Assembly: GCA_013694825.1 (NCBI GenBank)
Contig: JACDBR010000024.1
Coordinates: 1 to 7,859 of the forward strand
Length of the DNA stretch: 7,859 nt
Reading direction: 5' to 3'
Source: Solirubrobacterales bacterium
GTDB lineage: Bacteria > Actinomycetota > Thermoleophilia > Solirubrobacterales > 70-9
Program-made: the position numbers and the translations under genes
Shown: piece after piece, positions 4,706-7,859 of the stretch
Layout of the letters: every line of letters begins with the position of its first letter
How positions within the stretch are numbered: the stretch's first letter is position 1
Notes under the pieces: model-generated
Databases searched by the model: none
Told to the model about the DNA's origin: nothing
What the model saw: only the letters and a program-made list of their open reading frames with translations

Positions 4706-6310
4706 CTAGGGGTCCTGGAAGACCTGCGGGTTGCGCTCGCCGCCGAACTCGCTCGGGAAGTCGCCGCCGATCACGCAGGGAGCGAAGGTGATGCCGGGCT
4801 TGCGGCCGTTGTTGACGTCGGGCGGCGGCCTCTCGCCGAGCGAGACCGGGTCCTCGTCGGGGTCGCCCATGCCGTCGAGCGGGTTCTCGAAGTCGGTGTT
4901 GACGCAATCCCAGCTCTCGAAGATCCCGCTCTTGACGGCGAAGCGGCCGGTGAGCGCGCCCGGCTGGAGGTAGGCGTTGCCGCGGTTGGTGTCCAGCCGC
5001 TCGCGCAGAACCGAGGCTGCCTCGGGGCTGTTGTAGCCGGTCTGTCGCAGGAAGGCGCGCCTCGCCGGCTGGCCGTTGAGGCGCGGCAGCGAGCCGGCGA
5101 GCGCGGCGGAGGGGCCGGTGAAGAAGTCGGCGAACGTCTTCTTCTGGTACTCGAGGAAGGAGAGCAGCGGCGTCAGGTTCGCGAGGAACGGGTCGAGCGC
5201 CTTCAGCACGGGGTCGAGCCCGCGAATCGTCGACGAGAGCGCCGGCGAGCCGCGCTGGGAGACGACCCGCAGACGGTCGAGGTCGGGGAACAGCGAGCGC
5301 AGGTTGGGCGCGAGCTTGCGGATGCTGGCCAGCGTCGGCGAGAGGTCGCGAGCGACCGGGATCAGCTGGTTGACGAGCGGCTGCGTGTCCTGCTGGAACT
5401 CGTCGAGGCGCCTGAGAGTGACCCGGCTCTCGCGCTGGAAGGTCGGCAGGATCGCAAACGTGTCGGCGAGCGCCTGCTGCTCGCTCGCGATCGCCTCGAA
5501 GGTCTCGTTGGAGCCGAGAATCGCGCCAGCCAGCGCCTCCTCGTCGGCGGTCAGCGCCTCGAAGACGGTCCCCGTGTCACGCACGAGGCCCTTGAGCTCG
5601 ACGCGCTGCTGGCGCAACGTCGCCAGCACGTCGGAGGCGTCGGAGGCGAACGGGCCGAGGTTGCCGAGCGCGTCGTTGAGGTCCTGCGCGCGGCCATCGA
5701 TCGCGACCGCCGAGTTGGCCATCCACTCCTGGAAGGAGTTCCGCGTCTCGGCGTCGAGCGCGTTGAAGAGCTCGTCGATCTGGCCGGCCTCCGTCGTCTG
5801 GCCGATCCCGAGCGTCCCGCCCTCGGGCAGGGCCTCGATCTGCTTCGACTCGGCGTCCGACGAGGACGCCGCGGCCGTGCCGAGCGAGACCGGCGCCGCG
5901 GCCAGCGAGTCCTCGTCCGTGGCTTCGGAGGTTCCCGACGTCAGCTCGACGAAGGTCTCACCGAGCAGCGTCTTCTGGCGCAGGATCGCCTGTGAGTCGG
6001 TGGCGATCGGCGCGAACTCGGCGTCGATCTCGATCTCCGCCTCGGTGGTGTCCTTGCCGTTGACCCGCATGTCGATCGGGGCGAGGTCGACCGCCTTGAC
6101 CTTGCCGACCGAGACGCCGCCGATCCGCACGTCGGACTCGACGGCGAGCTGCGTCGCCTCGGGGAAGTAGGCGGTGATCCGGTAGCTCTCGGCCTTGAGC
6201 GGAATCGGCCCGCCGAAGGCGACCCAGAGGAAGAGGATCAGCCCGAAGCACGACAGCGTGAAGCCGACGGCGATCAGGATGCGGCCGAGCGATGGCGCCT
6301 GCTTGTTCAT
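4706..6310 (-). CDS. Mce family (MlaD domain) lipid-transport protein, last Mce of the operon
   Basis: The protein has 534 residues. Mce proteins are periplasm-side substrate-binding parts of ABC-type lipid importers. A single N-terminal membrane anchor spans about residues 11-33. The MCE domain follows at about 41-126, with the YRITAYFPEATQLAVESDVRIGG-type opening (split here at residues 43-65), GVSVGKVKAVDL (65-76) and LLGETFVELTSG (115-126). Residues 127-160 form an acidic, Ser/Ala-rich insertion before the LFNALDAETR helix start (181-190). A long helical region runs from 181 to about 400. The C-terminal part has C469 and C512, a possible disulfide. ATG 6310 has GAGGGA at 6325-6320 (9-nt spacer), and the gap to the preceding Mce stop is 16 nt. 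It is the last of the Mce proteins visible. Which of the MceA-F types it matches cannot be told from the sequence alone. Confidence 0.9.
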   Translation of the reverse strand: MNKQAPSLGRILIAVGFTLSCFGLILFLWVAFGGPIPLKAESYRITAYFPEATQLAVESDVRIGGVSVGKVKAVDLAPIDMRVNGKDTTEAEIEIDAEFAPIATDSQAILRQKTLLGETFVELTSGTSEATDEDSLAAAPVSLGTAAASSSDAESKQIEALPEGGTLGIGQTTEAGQIDELFNALDAETRNSFQEWMANSAVAIDGRAQDLNDALGNLGPFASDASDVLATLRQQRVELKGLVRDTGTVFEALTADEEALAGAILGSNETFEAIASEQQALADTFAILPTFQRESRVTLRRLDEFQQDTQPLVNQLIPVARDLSPTLASIRKLAPNLRSLFPDLDRLRVVSQRGSPALSSTIRGLDPVLKALDPFLANLTPLLSFLEYQKKTFADFFTGPSAALAGSLPRLNGQPARRAFLRQTGYNSPEAASVLRERLDTNRGNAYLQPGALTGRFAVKSGIFESWDCVNTDFENPLDGMGDPDEDPVSLGERPPPDVNNGRKPGITFAPCVIGGDFPSEFGGERNPQVFQDP

Positions 6311-6326
6311 GCCTCAGCGTCCCTCA

Positions 6327-7661
6327 TCACGTGCACCCAACCTCGGCGATCAGCTCGTCGTAGAAATCGCCGAGCCCCGGGATCGTGTCGGGCGCGCCGG
6401 TCTGGCGGAAGAACGTCGCGACCTGGCCGCAGTCGAACGTCGCGTAGAGGCGGCGGATGATCCCCGTCGCGTCCTGGGTCTCGAACACGGAGTTGCCGTT
6501 GTGGCCCACCCAGCCGAGCCAGTAGAGGTAGCCCTCGTCGCGGCCGGGCGCGCAGACGTCGCCGGGGCAGTCCTCGGCCCCGCGCGGGTTGAAGGCGGCC
6601 ATGTTGCCGAGCCCGTTGAGCTCCCGCATGAACGCGGTCAGCCGGGGCGCTGCCGCCGAGTAACGCGTCGCGGCGGTGCGCAGGTCGTCGATCGGCTCGC
6701 GCGCCTGGCGGACGAAGGGCCGGATCTCGTCGCGGATCACCGGCGTCGTCGAGGCGGCGAGCTGCCTGACCGAGTCGTTGAGGCCGTCGAGGTTGCGCGC
6801 GAAGGGGCGGAGGTCGTTGGTCGTCGGTCCGAGCACGGCGGCGAACTGGCTCAACTCGTTGAGCGTGCTCTCGGCCGTCGCCAGCGTGCCCGGCAGTCGG
6901 GCGATCGCCGCCTGGACGTCGGGGTCCTCGCTCGCGATTCGCCCCAGCGCCGAGTTCGAGCCCTGGAGGAGCCGAGTCAGCTCCTCGTTCGAGCGCCCGA
7001 CGGTCGCCGTCAGCTGGTTGAAGTTGTGCACCAGACGCGAGAGGTTCTCCTTGCGCTCGGCGACCTTCGAGTTGAGGACCGCCAAGTCGCGGTTCAGCGG
7101 CCCGAGGCCCCCAAGCAGCTCGGCGAGCTCCTTGTCGCGCCCCTCGAGCCCCTCGCCCGCGCCGACCAGGAGCAGGCGGATGTAGGCCTGGGTGTCGGCG
7201 TCGAGCGCGGCCAGGATCTCGTGCACCTCGACGTCGGGCGCGGTGTTGGCGACCGAGATCACGTCGCCCTCCGCGTACTCGCCGGCGCCCTCGGTGCCGG
7301 GGTCGAGCTGGAAGAACATGTCCTCGAGGCCGGTCTGCGGGCGCAGCAACAGCGTCGCGTCCTGGTAGATCGGCAGGTAGTCGCGGTCGTACTCGAAGCT
7401 CACGACGGCGAGCCCGTCGTCGAGCTCGATCTCGGAGACCTCGCCGACCTTGACGCCGGCGACGCGGATCGCCTGACCCTGGCCGGCGACCACCGCGCCG
7501 GCGTCGGCCATCTCGGCCTTCAGCGTGAACGGCTTCTCCTCGAGGATCGGTATCCGCAGCCGCTGCTCCTGGAGGATGTAATAGGTGACCCCGAGCGCGA
7601 ACAGGATCATCACGAAGAGCGCGAGGGTCGGGCGCCAGTTCTTGCGGACGACCTCGGCCAT
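6327..7661 (-). CDS. Mce family (MlaD domain) lipid-transport protein
   Basis: The protein has 444 residues. Its N-terminus carries a basic segment (RKNWR) and one membrane anchor at about 11-30. The MCE domain is at about 44-137 (IRVAGVKVGEVSEIELDDG at 65-83; GLEDMFFQLDPG at 111-122; EGDVISV at 131-137). A helical region then covers about 145-350, and a C-terminal part carries C365, C370, C411 and C443, which may form two disulfides. The ATG at 7661-7659 overlaps the preceding stop codon by one base (TGATG). AGGTGG at 7674-7669 gives a 7-nt spacer inside the end of the upstream gene, so translation is probably coupled. It would work as one subunit of a membrane-anchored Mce assembly with the 534-residue protein and the other Mce subunits encoded further right. 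The YrbE permease and the ATPase are not present in the window. Confidence 0.9.
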   Translation of the reverse strand: MAEVVRKNWRPTLALFVMILFALGVTYYILQEQRLRIPILEEKPFTLKAEMADAGAVVAGQGQAIRVAGVKVGEVSEIELDDGLAVVSFEYDRDYLPIYQDATLLLRPQTGLEDMFFQLDPGTEGAGEYAEGDVISVANTAPDVEVHEILAALDADTQAYIRLLLVGAGEGLEGRDKELAELLGGLGPLNRDLAVLNSKVAERKENLSRLVHNFNQLTATVGRSNEELTRLLQGSNSALGRIASEDPDVQAAIARLPGTLATAESTLNELSQFAAVLGPTTNDLRPFARNLDGLNDSVRQLAASTTPVIRDEIRPFVRQAREPIDDLRTAATRYSAAAPRLTAFMRELNGLGNMAAFNPRGAEDCPGDVCAPGRDEGYLYWLGWVGHNGNSVFETQDATGIIRRLYATFDCGQVATFFRQTGAPDTIPGLGDFYDELIAEVGCT

Positions 7662-7859
7662 CAGCCACCCACCTTCGGCTGGTCGCTGCCGGTGACGTCG
7701 GCGGCCTCGGTGTCCTCGAGGATCTCCTCGGCCTGCTGCTCGAGCTGCTGCTCGAGCTGCTTCTCGCCGGCGTCGTAGCCGCCCTCGGGCAGGGCCTCGA
7801 GCTCGTCGGTCGTCTCGCCAAGCACGCTGAACTGTCCCAGCGACTCCAGGGCGGCGATC
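7661..7859 (-). CDS. C-terminal tail of an upstream protein, probably another Mce subunit (partial)
   Basis: About 65 residues are visible, ending at the TGA at 7663-7661 that overlaps the next ATG. They are mostly acidic and Gln-rich, include the heptad-like pieces KQLEQQLEQQAEEI, and end in a Pro/Gly tail (DQPKVGG). There is no membrane helix. Position directly upstream of two Mce genes with a 1-nt overlap suggests it is the C-terminus of another Mce subunit, since some carry extended C-terminal tails. The visible part alone does not prove this. The frame was read directly from the sequence because it is too near the edge for a full reading frame. Confidence 0.55.
   Translation of the reverse strand, partial: IAALESLGQFSVLGETTDELEALPEGGYDAGEKQLEQQLEQQAEEILEDTEAADVTGSDQPKVGG
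7733..7768 (-). repeat. 12-bp tandem repeat in the partial protein
   Basis: CTGCTGCTCGAG occurs twice without gap (7733-7744 and 7745-7756), followed by a degenerate third copy (CTGCTTCTCGCC, 7757-7768). On the coding strand it gives LEQQ-LEQQ and the related GEKQ. The units keep the reading frame, as expected for a coding microsatellite. Confidence 0.7.

Noticed and set aside
4667..5995. Plus-strand frame of 442 codons opposite the second Mce gene
   Set aside because: Same shadow pattern, Arg/Glu/Leu-rich and without motifs.
6195..7778. Long plus-strand frame of 527 codons opposite the first Mce gene
   Set aside because: Val/Glu/Arg-rich low-complexity translation opposite an intact Mce domain; no recognisable domain.
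1..7859. Mobile elements, CRISPR arrays, tRNA or rRNA genes, phage genes
   Set aside because: No transposase, terminal inverted repeats, spaced repeats, cloverleaf or rRNA-like sequence was found by reading; a dedicated scan could still find weak matches.

Overview
The window is high-GC DNA (about 70% by eye) with strongly GC-biased third codon positions, GTG/TTG starts and compact intergenic gaps. The gene content (a DUF4349 membrane protein, a lone rubredoxin, a NUDT19-like Nudix hydrolase, and an Mce operon tail followed by SCP2 and iron alcohol dehydrogenase genes) suggests an actinobacterium. The class Thermoleophilia (Solirubrobacterales-like) is my best guess. That placement is an impression from the gene set, not a computed result.

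Layout, left to right. Positions 3-1052 (+) hold the 3' part of a DUF4349 membrane protein. A hairpin-rich gap separates it from a convergent rubredoxin gene (1121-1303, -). A divergent intergenic region of about 140 nt with a perfect 7-bp palindrome leads to a Nudix hydrolase (1445-2059, +). A 9-bp hairpin then lies between that gene and the convergent end of the leftward gene block. From 2131 to the right edge everything is on the minus strand. In transcription order this block is: the tail of an unidentified, probably Mce, protein (7859-7661), an Mce protein (7661-6327), a second Mce protein (6310-4706), a small SCP2 sterol-carrier-like protein (4649-4230), a group III iron-containing alcohol dehydrogenase (4233-3037), and a hypothetical protein (2826-2131).

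The minus-strand genes from the right edge to 3037 look like one operon. There is a 1-nt stop/start overlap, a 16-nt gap, a 56-nt gap, then a 4-nt stop/start overlap. The Mce proteins each have one N-terminal membrane anchor, an MCE lipid-binding domain and a long helical region, as in actinobacterial Mce lipid importers. The permease (YrbE) and the ATPase of such a system are not in the window and would be expected further right or elsewhere. My inference is that the cell imports a hydrophobic substrate through the Mce complex, that SCP2 binds it or its derivative in the cytosol, and that the dehydrogenase oxidises or reduces an alcohol/aldehyde group on it. The substrate is unknown. No RNA genes, CRISPR arrays, insertion sequences or phage genes are visible. 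The many long opposite-strand reading frames are typical shadows of high-GC coding sequence.
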